Shown piece after piece: positions 26,795 to 35,369 of a DNA stretch of 50,882 nt (positions are counted from its first letter, which is position 1; each line of letters opens with the position of its first letter). The position numbers and the translations under genes are program-made. The notes under the pieces were generated by a model, which had not been told where the DNA came from, searched no databases, and was given only the letters and a program-made list of their open reading frames with translations. Origin of the DNA: an uncultured Prevotella sp. (lineage in GTDB: Bacteria; Bacteroidota; Bacteroidia; Bacteroidales; Bacteroidaceae); the NCBI GenBank assembly GCA_900553465.1, contig USDT01000019.1, positions 1 to 50,882 on the forward strand. Reading direction: 5' to 3'.

Positions 26795-26856
26795 GACAAA
26801 CCGCAGAGGTGCATAATTACAAATCAAGGACACGCACCTCTGCGTTTGTCATTTTT
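26795..26856 (+). terminator. Terminator hairpin overlapping the 3' end of the histidine phosphatase gene
   Basis: GACAAACCGCAGAGGTGC (26795-26812) pairs with GCACCTCTGCGTTTGTC (26834-26850) with one bulge, and six T follow in the plus direction. The right arm is also the last coding part of the convergent minus-strand gene, so the same bases serve as codons and as a terminator. Confidence 0.8.
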
Positions 26857-27323
26857 TCTATTTCGTTCATCGGCTTGTTCCAATACACACTCTGCACAGC
26901 CTTGTTTATTATTCCATGTCCTACAGCCAGCACGGTCATGTCCGGATATGTATTGCGTATGAAATCAAGAAAACGGCCGGCGCGCGCTCTCATGGCCTCC
27001 AATGTCTCCACATCGTCGGGCCATACTTTTCCTTTAAGGTCGGGAATATACATTCCAGTGAATCCTCCCCAGTCTCGCTCACGCAACAACGGAGTCGTCA
27101 CAACATCCATTCCATGTGGTGCGGCGATAATGGAACAGGTGTCGTAAGAACGTTTCAGATCGCTCGATACAAACGCGTCTATCCTCTCACCGGCCATTCT
27201 GTCCCTCACACTTTCAGCCTGTTTTATGCCTTCAGGCGTCAGACAGCCCTGCGTCTGTCCCTGCAATATGCAGTTGACATTGTCCACAGTCTCGCCATGG
27301 CGCACCAGATAAAGTCTTGTCAT
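26817..27323 (-). CDS. Histidine phosphatase family protein (phosphoglycerate-mutase-like)
   Basis: This cytosolic protein of 168 residues belongs to the branch-2 histidine phosphatase superfamily. Its phospho-acceptor motif is LVRHGETVDN (RHGE at 8-11), with FVSSDLKRSYDTCSII near 58-73 and the second catalytic His in VLAVGHGII near 138. I start it at MTRLYLVRHG. The longer frame adds 14 residues that overlap the promoter-like TATCTTTG (complement 27352-27359). The substrate could be a phosphosugar or nucleotide; the family does not decide it. Confidence 0.9.
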   Translation of the reverse strand: MTRLYLVRHGETVDNVNCILQGQTQGCLTPEGIKQAESVRDRMAGERIDAFVSSDLKRSYDTCSIIAAPHGMDVVTTPLLRERDWGGFTGMYIPDLKGKVWPDDVETLEAMRARAGRFLDFIRNTYPDMTVLAVGHGIINKAVQSVYWNKPMNEIEKMTNAEVRVLDL

Positions 27324-27351
27324 AGTTCTTATTTTTAAATAATTCTGTATG

Positions 27352-27359
27352 CAAAGATA
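27352..27359 (-). promoter_or_regulatory. -7 box of the histidine phosphatase gene
   Basis: On the minus strand TATCTTTGCATA (complement 27348-27359) lies 28 nt before the chosen start. The same TATCTTTGCAT word is the promoter end of the 88-bp repeat family nearby. Confidence 0.6.
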
Positions 27360-27396
27360 ACTCAAACTAGCGGAAAAGAATATTTACTTTCGTATT

Positions 27397-27536
27397 CCTG
27401 ACGTCGTATATCTTATGCAGAGATAATGAAAGGTGGGTGCAGCAGCAAGGTGGAAGAACGAATTTCCGCCATAACCTATACTGCCCAACCGCATCTTATC
27501 TAATGCAAAGATAAACCAAGAGCGTGACACTACAAA
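27397..27536 (-). repeat. Third locus of the 88-bp promoter repeat family
   Basis: ATGCAGAGATA at about 27415 and ATGCAAAGATA at about 27503 are exactly 88 bp apart. Between them gaaaggtgggtgcagcag and ctgcccaaccgcatcttat correspond to gaaaggcgagagcaacgg and ttgccgagccgaatcctat of the 6418 array. The right unit has a minus-strand TATCTTTG (complement 27506-27513) with TTTG 19 bp upstream (complement 27533-27536). Confidence 0.7.
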
Positions 27537-27556
27537 ATAAAAAACACTCTCCGACA

Positions 27557-27957
27557 CTTGCCGTATGCCCAACTTTCACTATATTTGCATATGATAGGAG
27601 GCGGCCCGGCAATATTGAAAAATTGAGAAAACAATATTTTCTCTTTCGCCATTGCCCTCACCGTTAACCATCTTTTCATAAAAAACGATAGCGCTATGAA
27701 TGTAATCAATGCAGCTGGAATTGCCTGCGGATTCATATCAGGAATACCCGTTATCTAGGATATGACCGCATTCGTAAAGAATAAAAGGAGATAAGCGATA
27801 TATCTGTCAGACGTAAAGAATGTCCCGTCAAGACTTAATTTCATCCCAACAACGCACGGAACCGGAGATTACGGCACAGGCACTGAAAGAACCTACGAAC
27901 GTCAGAACCGTATAAAAAACTACAACACAACAAAAGAAACCATAAAAACTTAAAATC
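27557..27957 (+). promoter_or_regulatory. Promoter and long leader of the DUF308 gene
   Basis: TTG at 27558-27560 lies 19 bp before TATATTTG (27580-27587). The next plus-strand gene starts at 27958, implying a leader of about 365 nt. I find only very short frames in it (for example 20 codons from 27696) and no convincing gene. It could be an untranslated regulatory leader or the remains of a lost gene. Confidence 0.5.
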
Positions 27958-28590
27958 ATGCAAATAATACAAAGCTCGCTGGCACGCGCCGTCAGCGCTA
28001 TAATAATGGGCGTATTGCTGATAAAATACAGAGAACAGACCGTAACGTGGCTTACCATCGTCATCGGCATATTGTTCTTTCTGTCTGGTGTGATATCATG
28101 TGCGGCATACTTCGTGGCACGCCGCCGCGAGAGCGACGTGCAGCTCTTCGATGCCGACGGACGGCAGTTGAGCGGCTTCAAGGTATCGTTCCCGCTGACA
28201 GGTCTGGGCAGTATTGTGCTCGGACTCATCCTTGCACTCATGCCAAACGCATTCATCTCGTGGCTGATGTTCATCCTTGCCGCCATGCTCATCATAGGAG
28301 CGATAAGCCAGTTTGTGAGTCTTGCCGCCATAACACGTACTTTCCGTGTAGGCATTTACTTCTGGATTATGCCGTCGGTGATACTTCTCATAGGTCTTCT
28401 CGCACTGATACGTCCGTCAGCCATAGCCTCCGCACCGCTGTTTGTCATAGGATGGTGCATGCTGCTCTACGGTGTTTCTGAAAGCGTGAACTCCATCAAG
28501 TTCTATCTGCTGCGCAAGAAAATGAAGGAAGCAGCCGAAAAAAAAGGTGAGAAAGACACCGTCCTTCCCACCGATATTGATAAAAACTGA
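27958..28590 (+). CDS. DUF308 (HdeD-like) inner-membrane protein
   Basis: This integral membrane protein of 210 residues has six predicted transmembrane segments in three pairs and the short loops typical of the HdeD/DUF308 family. Helix one starts ARAVSAIIMGVLLIKYR; a later pair is GLGSIVLGLILALMPNAFISWLMFILAAMLIIGAIS. The loop with residues VQLFDADGRQLSGFKVS and the charged C-terminal tail KKMKEAAEKKGEKD are cytoplasmic by charge. HdeD in E. coli is linked to acid resistance; no such role can be read here. Confidence 0.88.
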   Translation: MQIIQSSLARAVSAIIMGVLLIKYREQTVTWLTIVIGILFFLSGVISCAAYFVARRRESDVQLFDADGRQLSGFKVSFPLTGLGSIVLGLILALMPNAFISWLMFILAAMLIIGAISQFVSLAAITRTFRVGIYFWIMPSVILLIGLLALIRPSAIASAPLFVIGWCMLLYGVSESVNSIKFYLLRKKMKEAAEKKGEKDTVLPTDIDKN

Positions 28591-28625
28591 CGTGTGGCGC
28601 GCGCTTTTCGCGTGCGCCTCACCCT

Positions 28626-29249
28626 TCAGTCGCGAGGCACAATGCCCTCGATATACTTACAGATTATGCCTATGCCTTTCAGATTGTCGCCTCCCTGAGG
28701 TATTATGACATCGGCATAGCGTTTGGTAGGTTCTATGAACTGTTCATGCATAGGTTTGAGAACCTTCAGATATCTGTCCACAACCATCGACACAGTGCGG
28801 CCACGATCGATTATGTCGCGCTGAATGTTGCGTATCAGACGTTCGTCGCTATCGCAATCAACAAATATCTTCAAATCCATCATATCCCTCAATTTCTTGT
28901 TCAGAAGGGTCATAATACCCTCTACTATTATCACCGGCTTCGGCTCCACATGCACCGTTTCAGGCAGGCGGTTGCACTTCAGGTAAGAGTATGTAGGCTG
29001 TTCAATGGCCCGTCCCTCACGCAGTTCGTTGATGTGTTTGATAAGAAGTTTCCAGTCGAAAGCGTCCGGATGATCGAAATTTATGGCGTGACGCTCCTCG
29101 TCGGTCATGTGGGAAGTGTCGTTATAATACGAGTCAAGCGGCACCACGGCCACATGATGTGGCGGCAACGCCTCCACTATTTTCTTAACCACGGTGGTTT
29201 TTCCAGAGCCAGTACCACCGGCTATTCCTATAATCGTTATTTTGTCCAT
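28626..29249 (-). CDS. udk: Uridine kinase
   Basis: This cytosolic enzyme of 207 residues phosphorylates uridine and cytidine in pyrimidine salvage. The P-loop is GGTGSGKT at 11-18. DSYYNDTSHMTDEERHAINFDHPDAFDW follows, holding the conserved nucleoside-binding Asp and the NFDHPDAFD signature. Then come PTYSYLKCNR and VIVEGIMTLLNKKLRDMMDLKIFVDCDSDERLIRNIQRDI with the lid arginines. It is the last gene of a minus-strand group after a nuclease and a UDG-like gene, 74 nt downstream of the latter. A role with nucleosides fits the neighbouring nucleases. Confidence 0.95.
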   Translation of the reverse strand: MDKITIIGIAGGTGSGKTTVVKKIVEALPPHHVAVVPLDSYYNDTSHMTDEERHAINFDHPDAFDWKLLIKHINELREGRAIEQPTYSYLKCNRLPETVHVEPKPVIIVEGIMTLLNKKLRDMMDLKIFVDCDSDERLIRNIQRDIIDRGRTVSMVVDRYLKVLKPMHEQFIEPTKRYADVIIPQGGDNLKGIGIICKYIEGIVPRD

Positions 29250-29323
29250 AAAATGTATTTTTATCTGTGGGGTTAATCATTGTCCGGGTTTTGGTCCACA
29301 CGGGCGGCTGTGCGCCTTCGCGG

Positions 29324-29950
29324 TCAGAGCCCAGTCTCGCGCTCGAACATGGGTTTGTAGTATGTGGCCTTCTGCTCCACCTTCATCGGATAGGCACGTG
29401 AACTGCTTGGCATACGGTAGAGTCTGAGTGTACGTCCCTCGAAATCGAAGGCGACATACTCTCCTACGGCAGGCTGACCGGTTATGCCAAAACATGCTGA
29501 AAGCACATCGCACGCCTTCTGTCCGGTGACCACCACGGCCCGACAGTCAGGCAACGAGCGCAGCATGGCCTTCAGATCGACCGGCTCCACCACCTCCAGA
29601 TCCTTATCCGATGCAGTGTTCTTGAGACGACGTACGGCCTGTGCCGTGTCGTACAATCCAATGCCCAGCCGACGGAGAAGCGGTACTATCAGCTCCAGAC
29701 GAAATGTCTTGTGCTCCTGATCGACGAAGTACATCTTGTCGCCATGAAAACACAGACCGAAGATGCGCCACATGTCATTGGTGAAATTAGGGTAATAGAA
29801 ACGCATGGCCCAACGTTTTTCTGCCGGAGGGAAACTGCCGAGCATCAGCAGGCGGCATCCTTCCGGCAGGAACGGTTCAAACGGATGGCGTTCCACTTCG
29901 GGAACTGCAACAGACCGTAAATCCTGTATGTCTGAACCGGCAGGTCTCAT
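29324..29950 (-). CDS. Uracil-DNA-glycosylase superfamily protein
   Basis: This protein of 208 residues has the superfamily motif 1 as LMLGSFPPAEKRWAMRFYYPNFTNDMW (from about 35) and motif 2 as RMPSSSRAYPM near 179-189. It therefore resembles the mismatch-specific branch of uracil-DNA glycosylases, which excise damaged or mispaired bases. The VVVTGQKACDVL strand-turn segment is also typical. The start overlaps the stop of the upstream nuclease gene (ATGA), so the two are translationally coupled. The substrate base is not predictable from this. Confidence 0.85.
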   Translation of the reverse strand: MRPAGSDIQDLRSVAVPEVERHPFEPFLPEGCRLLMLGSFPPAEKRWAMRFYYPNFTNDMWRIFGLCFHGDKMYFVDQEHKTFRLELIVPLLRRLGIGLYDTAQAVRRLKNTASDKDLEVVEPVDLKAMLRSLPDCRAVVVTGQKACDVLSACFGITGQPAVGEYVAFDFEGRTLRLYRMPSSSRAYPMKVEQKATYYKPMFERETGL

Positions 29951-30999
29951 TTCTGTTCCTTAACCAGATATATTACAACCGGCAGGTGGTCGGAGAATCC
30001 GTCAAGCCATATTCCTCCGGCTGTGGTACGCTTGGGTTGTCCCTTGTACTTTCCTTCGGTCTGGAAGAGATACGGACGTGAGAATATCTGGTTTTTCCAA
30101 TATTTCAAAGTAGAGAAATCCTTGCTACCCTTCTTGTTTAGCATGTTAGGCGTCATGACAATCTGATCAAACAGATTCCACGAACCTCCATACATGAGAG
30201 TACCACGGCCCTCTTTCTTGAGAATGTTGTACCAGGGATTATACATATCGTCCTTGCCTACCTCGTCTATCTCGGCCTTTGCAGAGAGTTTCTCACTCAT
30301 ACTCTTGTTCATCGGGTCGTCGTTCATGTCGCCCATCACAATAACCTTGCAATCAGGATCGTCCTTCATGAGAGAATCCTTGAGAGCCTTGACCTGTCCT
30401 CCGGCCACTTCACGATAGTATGAACCGGCAAAACGGCTTGGCCAGTGACACACGATGACCGTCACATGTTCGTCGGCAAGAGTTCCGCTAACGGTGAGGA
30501 ATCCACGTGTTGTGTAGTCTTTTGGCATAGAGCCTTCCGGAACATAAGGCACCAACTTGACGTCGCGCACGGTGAACAGAGCCGGATTGTAAAGCAGGGC
30601 ACAGTCAACACCGCGCTTGTCCGGACCTTCGATGTGTGCATAGCGATAACCACGCTCGGCCAGAGGTTTCTGTGCAACAAGGTCTGTGAGCACCTTGGCA
30701 TTCTCCACCTCGCTCACACCGATGACGGCACATCCCACTCCGGGCAGCACATCGGTGCCCATATCTGCAAGCACACGAGCCATGTTGCGCAGCTTGTGGG
30801 AGTACTTCAGACCATTCCAGTGATACGAACCTGATGGCAGGAACTCATGATCGTTCTTGCCTTCGTCATGGCATGTGTCAAACAAGTTTTCCTGATTGTA
30901 GAACCCTACGGCGTATGCCGAGTATTTCTTCTGTGCTGACGCTCCGAGACTGACCGAGAGCAGCAGCAATGCCAAAAGCAAAAAATTAAATCTTTTCAT
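29947..30999 (-). CDS. Secreted endonuclease/exonuclease/phosphatase family protein
   Basis: This protein of 350 residues has a signal peptide ending about SLGASAQ (22) and an EEP (DNase I/ExoIII-like) fold. Catalytic landmarks occur in order: the Glu in GVSEVENAKVL, RGVDCALLYNP, CHWPSRFAGSYYRE, VMGDMNDDP and the final SDHLPVVIYL His. Members cleave nucleic acids or phosphate esters; the export signal places this one outside the cytoplasm. It heads a minus-strand operon with the UDG-like gene and udk. It is divergent from a TonB receptor operon across a 0.9-kb spacer. Confidence 0.92.
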   Translation of the reverse strand: MKRFNFLLLALLLLSVSLGASAQKKYSAYAVGFYNQENLFDTCHDEGKNDHEFLPSGSYHWNGLKYSHKLRNMARVLADMGTDVLPGVGCAVIGVSEVENAKVLTDLVAQKPLAERGYRYAHIEGPDKRGVDCALLYNPALFTVRDVKLVPYVPEGSMPKDYTTRGFLTVSGTLADEHVTVIVCHWPSRFAGSYYREVAGGQVKALKDSLMKDDPDCKVIVMGDMNDDPMNKSMSEKLSAKAEIDEVGKDDMYNPWYNILKKEGRGTLMYGGSWNLFDQIVMTPNMLNKKGSKDFSTLKYWKNQIFSRPYLFQTEGKYKGQPKRTTAGGIWLDGFSDHLPVVIYLVKEQK

Positions 31000-31410
31000 A
31001 TCTTTATATACAATGTACTATTCACTCCCATGAACCCGCGTCACCGTTTCAGACACAGCCTGATGCAACAGCGAATTTCTGCAAATATCGGTAATAAATT
31101 TGAATAAATTGTATATTTCATAAAAATTTAATCACAATGCCATACGTTTTTTATATATCATACCACTGCAAGACACTAGCGCAACCACACATAAGACCCG
31201 CGACCGGCTCACAATAATAATTAAATATACGCACACAAAAGCTCGCACAGCCTTCTGTCCTTTAACATTTAAATGCACAGAAATACACACATTGCACAGA
31301 CACTGACTAAAAAACGCAGAATACAATATAAAATACTGTTTGAATACAACCCTCTGACATTCAACTGATAGTACGACCGTCGTCCGGTGACCGTCCAATA
31401 TCCGGTTTGC
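31000..31410. other. Gene-free part of the divergent spacer
   Basis: No supported gene. A box GATATTTG on the minus strand (complement 31082-31089) is one base off the -7 consensus and could serve the nuclease gene. A minus-strand frame of about 128 codons (31132-31518) runs through the neighbouring repeat array and has no protein-like features. Confidence 0.35.
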
Positions 31411-31542
31411 AGAAAAGATCTTTTTACACTGCCATAAAGGCTCTTTCATCACCTCATAAAGCCCATTCCGACACACGAAAAAAGCATTCTTGGGATACCA
31501 AAAAGGCTCTCCAGCCACACCTAAGCATGACTATGACATGGA
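31411..31542 (+). repeat. 22-bp-period degenerate array C
   Basis: Units of exactly 22 bp start at 31411, 31433, 31455, 31477, 31499 and 31521. Cores include AAAAGATCTTTT, CATAAAGGCTCTTTC and CATAAAGCCCATTCC. The orientation is the same as the other four arrays. It lies between the divergent nuclease and TonB-receptor genes. Confidence 0.7.
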
Positions 31543-31635
31543 GACAAGGGTGATGAGGCTGTGAAAAGGCATAAAAAACGCACGGGAACATATCTGATTT
31601 GAAAGAACGAAATGTTAAAAAACATCAGCAGAGAC

Positions 31636-31654
31636 GTTAACATTGTTAACATTC
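31636..31654. promoter_or_regulatory. GTTAACATT direct repeat
   Basis: GTTAACATT occurs twice in tandem, so GTTAAC-ATT-GTTAAC is also an inverted repeat. It lies about 230 bp before the TonB-receptor promoter box. It is an operator candidate only by its symmetry. Confidence 0.3.
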
Positions 31655-31862
31655 AGGTAACCTTCATTTCGTCCGAAAATCCAAATTCACCACCATGCCG
31701 GACGGTTTAATTCTCCCGTTGCAAAATGCGCCGGACCACCGCCGGCAAGGCTGTGTAAAGCGCTCTGACACAAACGCATTCCGAATATTCACCATTATTG
31801 TTCCGAAAGAGTATACATCATATCACAAAACACATAAATCACGAAAATTTAATAAAAAAATC

Positions 31863-31893
31863 TTTTGACTTTCAAAATAATTTTCTTACTTTG
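31863..31893 (+). promoter_or_regulatory. Putative promoter of the TonB-receptor/DUF5689 operon
   Basis: TTTTG (31863-31867) is followed after 18 bp by TTACTTTG (31886-31893), one base off the -7 consensus. It lies 30 nt before the chosen start. Confidence 0.5.
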
Positions 31894-31923
31894 CAAGACA
31901 AACAATTTATAATTTTCAAACAC

Positions 31924-34473
31924 ATGCAAAAGAAGCTCAAATTAGCAGTGATGGCCCTTTGTTGCTCGTCTTTGGCACATGCACAGCAAGACTCCATAGG
32001 GCTGAAGTCCGCAGCGCTAAGCGAAACGGCATTCACATTCACAGAAGCGCAGTTGGGCGAAGATGACGACATGTCACAGAACGTGACAATCGTCAATTCG
32101 AACTCCAACATCTATGCAAGCGAAGTGGGATACCTCTTCTCTCCCGTACGCTTCCGCTATCGCGCCTTCGATCAGAAATTCAATGATGTCTATATCAACG
32201 GCGTTCCGATGAACGACATGGAAAGCGGCCAGTTCCGCTACTCTCTCGTTGGAGGTCTGAACCAGCAGACCCGCAATATGGAATCATCGCTCCCATTCGA
32301 GAGCAACACGTTCGCAATGCCGGGCATGGGCGGAGCGAACAACTACAACTTCAGACCGGCCAACATGCCGACAGGACACAGAATAACACTCAGCGGCGCC
32401 AACCGCAACTACACCCTGCGCGGCATGTACACATTCAACACCGGACTGAGCGACAAGGGATGGGCCTTCTCTGGCAACATCACCTACCGCTGGGCCAACG
32501 AGGGCTATGTGGAAGGAACCTTCTACAACTCGCTCTCATACTTCCTCGGCGTGCAGAAGGTGTTCGGCGACGGCCGCCACTCTCTGTCATTGTCGACATG
32601 GGGTAACCCAACAGAGCGTGCATCACAGGGTGCCGGTACGGACGAGATGTACTGGTTGTCTAACGACAAGTACTACAACCCTTACTGGGGATACCAGAAC
32701 GGCCAAAAGCGTAACTCACGTATTGTGAACGACTTCGCTCCCACTGCACTCCTCACATGGGACTGGAACATCGACGACAAATCGAAGCTCACCACGTCGC
32801 TCATGGGAAAATACAGCATGTATCAGAGCACAAAGCTCAACTACAACAATGCTGATAATCCCCACCCCAACTACTGGAAAAACATGCCGAGTAGCTATTA
32901 CGACGTATGGGATGAGACCGACTACAACAACCGTACGGAGCAGAACCTGGCCGACTGGAATATGGCTTACCAGTACTGGACAGCTTCGAAAGCAAACAGA
33001 CAGATAAACTGGGATCGTCTGTATTACTCCAACTCACAGGTTTCGGCACAGGGACTCGACGCCATGTACTACATACAGGCAAAACACAACGACGCCCTGA
33101 CATTCACACTGTCGTCCACACTCAACAAGCAGTTGGACAAGAACAAGGCATGGAACCTCGGAATCATAGCCGCTACCAACAAAGGCATGCACTACCAGAC
33201 AATGGAAGACATGCTGGGAGCGACCATCTATCACAACATCAACACCTACGCTTTGGGTACATACGGACGTGAGGCCGACGAAATACAGTACGACCTGAAC
33301 CACCGCGACGCCCTCGTAAAGGAAGGCGACCGCTTTGGTTACGACTACGATCTGCTCGTGAACAACGGCAAGCTGTGGACAAGCTACAGCGAGAACTACG
33401 GCCCGATACATTATACAGTAGCTGCAAAAATAGGATACACCACAATGCAGCGCAACGGTAACATGCGTAACGGTATGGCCGCAAACAACTCTTACGGCAA
33501 GAGCAAGACCGCACAGTTCCTCGACGGAGGAGCCAAGTTCGGAGCAAACATCAACCTCGGACGCGGCAACACAATCACGCTCGGTGTAGGCTATGAGCAC
33601 CGCGCACCGCAGGCAAGAACTGCTTTCGCATCGCCCGAAATCAATAACGACTTCGTGCTCAATCTCAAGAACGAACGCGTATTCAGCACAGAACTCGGCT
33701 ATCAGCTGCAGAACTCATGGCTCCACGCCAATATCAACGCCTACTATAGCCGACTCACCAACGTGACCGATTGGCAGAACTACTACTTCGACGATATCAA
33801 CTCATTCTCTTACGTGTCACTCACCGACATGAAGAAAGAGTACTACGGAGTTGAAGCAGGATTGAAATTCAAGGTGACAAGTGCATTCGACGTGAACCTT
33901 ATCGGTACAATAAGCGACGCCAAGATCATCAACAACGCACACGTGCGCTACATGAACTCAACAAAGGCAACATACACCGACGAGACCGTATACAACAAGA
34001 ACATGCGCGACGCAGGTACCCCGCTCACAGCAGCAAGCCTCGGACTGAGCTATCACAGCGGCGGATGGTATCTCGACCTTAACTGCAACTACTACGACCG
34101 CATCTATCTGTCATACTCTCCGTGCTATCGCTACGAAAGCACACTCGACGCACGTCAGAGCGCAACAGGCGGAGTGTTCGACAACGAAGGCAACATACGC
34201 GAGTCTGCACTTGCACAGGCAAAAGGCAAAGGTGGATTCATGCTCGACGGTTCAATCGGCCGCAGCATATATCTCAAACGCGGATCGCTCTCTATCAACC
34301 TCATGATCACCAATATTCTGAACAACCAGAACATCTGCACAGGTGGATATGAGCAGAGCCGCAGCGACTACACAAACTCCGGAAACATCAGAGCATACCG
34401 CTTCTCTAAGAACCCGATGAAATTCTATGCCTACGGAACTAACGGAATGCTGAACATTGCTTACAAATTCTAA
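31924..34473 (+). CDS. TonB-dependent outer-membrane receptor (non-SusC type)
   Basis: This receptor of 849 residues starts at MQKKLKLAVMALCCSSLAHAQQ, giving a proper signal peptide; a longer upstream frame does not. It lacks the N-terminal carboxypeptidase-like domain of SusC proteins and goes straight into a plug (about 55-150; VTIVNSNSNIYASEVGYLF, FNDVYINGVPMNDMESGQ). A beta-barrel rich in Tyr/Asn follows, ending NIAYKF. No SusD homologue follows. Instead two lipoprotein genes lie 12 and 38 nt downstream of each other, making a three-gene operon. The ligand is unknown; flanking secreted nucleases make nucleotide-derived compounds a candidate. Confidence 0.92.
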   Translation: MQKKLKLAVMALCCSSLAHAQQDSIGLKSAALSETAFTFTEAQLGEDDDMSQNVTIVNSNSNIYASEVGYLFSPVRFRYRAFDQKFNDVYINGVPMNDMESGQFRYSLVGGLNQQTRNMESSLPFESNTFAMPGMGGANNYNFRPANMPTGHRITLSGANRNYTLRGMYTFNTGLSDKGWAFSGNITYRWANEGYVEGTFYNSLSYFLGVQKVFGDGRHSLSLSTWGNPTERASQGAGTDEMYWLSNDKYYNPYWGYQNGQKRNSRIVNDFAPTALLTWDWNIDDKSKLTTSLMGKYSMYQSTKLNYNNADNPHPNYWKNMPSSYYDVWDETDYNNRTEQNLADWNMAYQYWTASKANRQINWDRLYYSNSQVSAQGLDAMYYIQAKHNDALTFTLSSTLNKQLDKNKAWNLGIIAATNKGMHYQTMEDMLGATIYHNINTYALGTYGREADEIQYDLNHRDALVKEGDRFGYDYDLLVNNGKLWTSYSENYGPIHYTVAAKIGYTTMQRNGNMRNGMAANNSYGKSKTAQFLDGGAKFGANINLGRGNTITLGVGYEHRAPQARTAFASPEINNDFVLNLKNERVFSTELGYQLQNSWLHANINAYYSRLTNVTDWQNYYFDDINSFSYVSLTDMKKEYYGVEAGLKFKVTSAFDVNLIGTISDAKIINNAHVRYMNSTKATYTDETVYNKNMRDAGTPLTAASLGLSYHSGGWYLDLNCNYYDRIYLSYSPCYRYESTLDARQSATGGVFDNEGNIRESALAQAKGKGGFMLDGSIGRSIYLKRGSLSINLMITNILNNQNICTGGYEQSRSDYTNSGNIRAYRFSKNPMKFYAYGTNGMLNIAYKF

Positions 34474-34485
34474 AACACGACAATT

Positions 34486-35331
34486 ATGAAAAATATGAAA
34501 TATCTGAAGCTCATAATGCTCGCACTCCTCTGCGGCATGACTCTCACGTCATGCATGGACGACGACTGGGAAGATCCAAACGGAACAAACATTCCTTACG
34601 GCAACAACTCAATAGAAGAAACCAATCTGAAGACCATCGCCGAAGTGAGAGAGATGTACAAGGACAAAATAAACACATCCTACTCTTACGAGAAGGTGAC
34701 CGAACCGTTGCAGATAAAAGGCTATGTCACCGGCAACGACGTGCAGGGCAACATCTACAATGAGATTGCAGTGCAGGACGAGACCGGCGCCATCATCATC
34801 GCAATAGCACAGGGTGGCATCAACGGCTATCTGCCAGTGGGAACCGAAATACTCGTTGAACTGAAAGACCTCTATGTGGGCAACTACGGAAAACAGGCCG
34901 AAATAGGAACTCTCTACACCAACAAGAACGGCAACACTTACGTGAGCCGCATGAACAGATTCCTCTGGCAGGAGCACTTCAAGATCACAGGCGGATACAA
35001 AGTGATTGAACCTGAGGTGTTCGCCGACGGCAGTGCAAAGACAACATGGACTTTCGACAAGGACAGCGGAAAGCTCGGTGTGATAAAGAACGTCACAATC
35101 AAGGGCGCATCAGAAACCACAACATTCTCCGATCCTAACGGAAGCCAGTCTGTAAGTCTCAACTTCAACGAACAGCCGAACAGCGTCATGATATACACAT
35201 CTGCTTACAGCGACTTCGCCGGACGCGTAGTTCCGCAGGGCAAATGCAACATAACAGGTATCTTCAAACGCTACAACGACTCATGGGAGATAATCATCCG
35301 CTCGATAGACGACGTTGAAGAAGTAAAATAA
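34486..35331 (+). CDS. DUF5689-type lipoprotein with OB-fold-like domain
   Basis: This lipoprotein of 281 residues has Cys23 (LTSC) after a signal peptide, then an acidic MDDDWEDP. The central part, LQIKGYVTGNDVQGNIYNEIAVQDETGAIIIAI and GTEILVELKDLYVGNYG, has the order of strands of an OB-fold and matches the DUF5689 family as I know it. A C-terminal part includes DFAGRVVPQGKCNITGIFKRYNDSWEIIIRSIDDV, another OB-like segment. OB-folds often bind nucleic acid or oligosaccharide. It is the second gene of the TonB-receptor operon and likely the surface-exposed partner of that receptor. Confidence 0.82.
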   Translation: MKNMKYLKLIMLALLCGMTLTSCMDDDWEDPNGTNIPYGNNSIEETNLKTIAEVREMYKDKINTSYSYEKVTEPLQIKGYVTGNDVQGNIYNEIAVQDETGAIIIAIAQGGINGYLPVGTEILVELKDLYVGNYGKQAEIGTLYTNKNGNTYVSRMNRFLWQEHFKITGGYKVIEPEVFADGSAKTTWTFDKDSGKLGVIKNVTIKGASETTTFSDPNGSQSVSLNFNEQPNSVMIYTSAYSDFAGRVVPQGKCNITGIFKRYNDSWEIIIRSIDDVEEVK

Positions 35332-35369
35332 ACAGAATAATATTATACTAACAACAAAAAGATAACATT

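Noticed and set aside
31132..31518. Minus-strand frame of 128 codons over array C
   Set aside because: It runs through the 22-bp array, has no signal or domain, and no counterpart frame is kept at other arrays.
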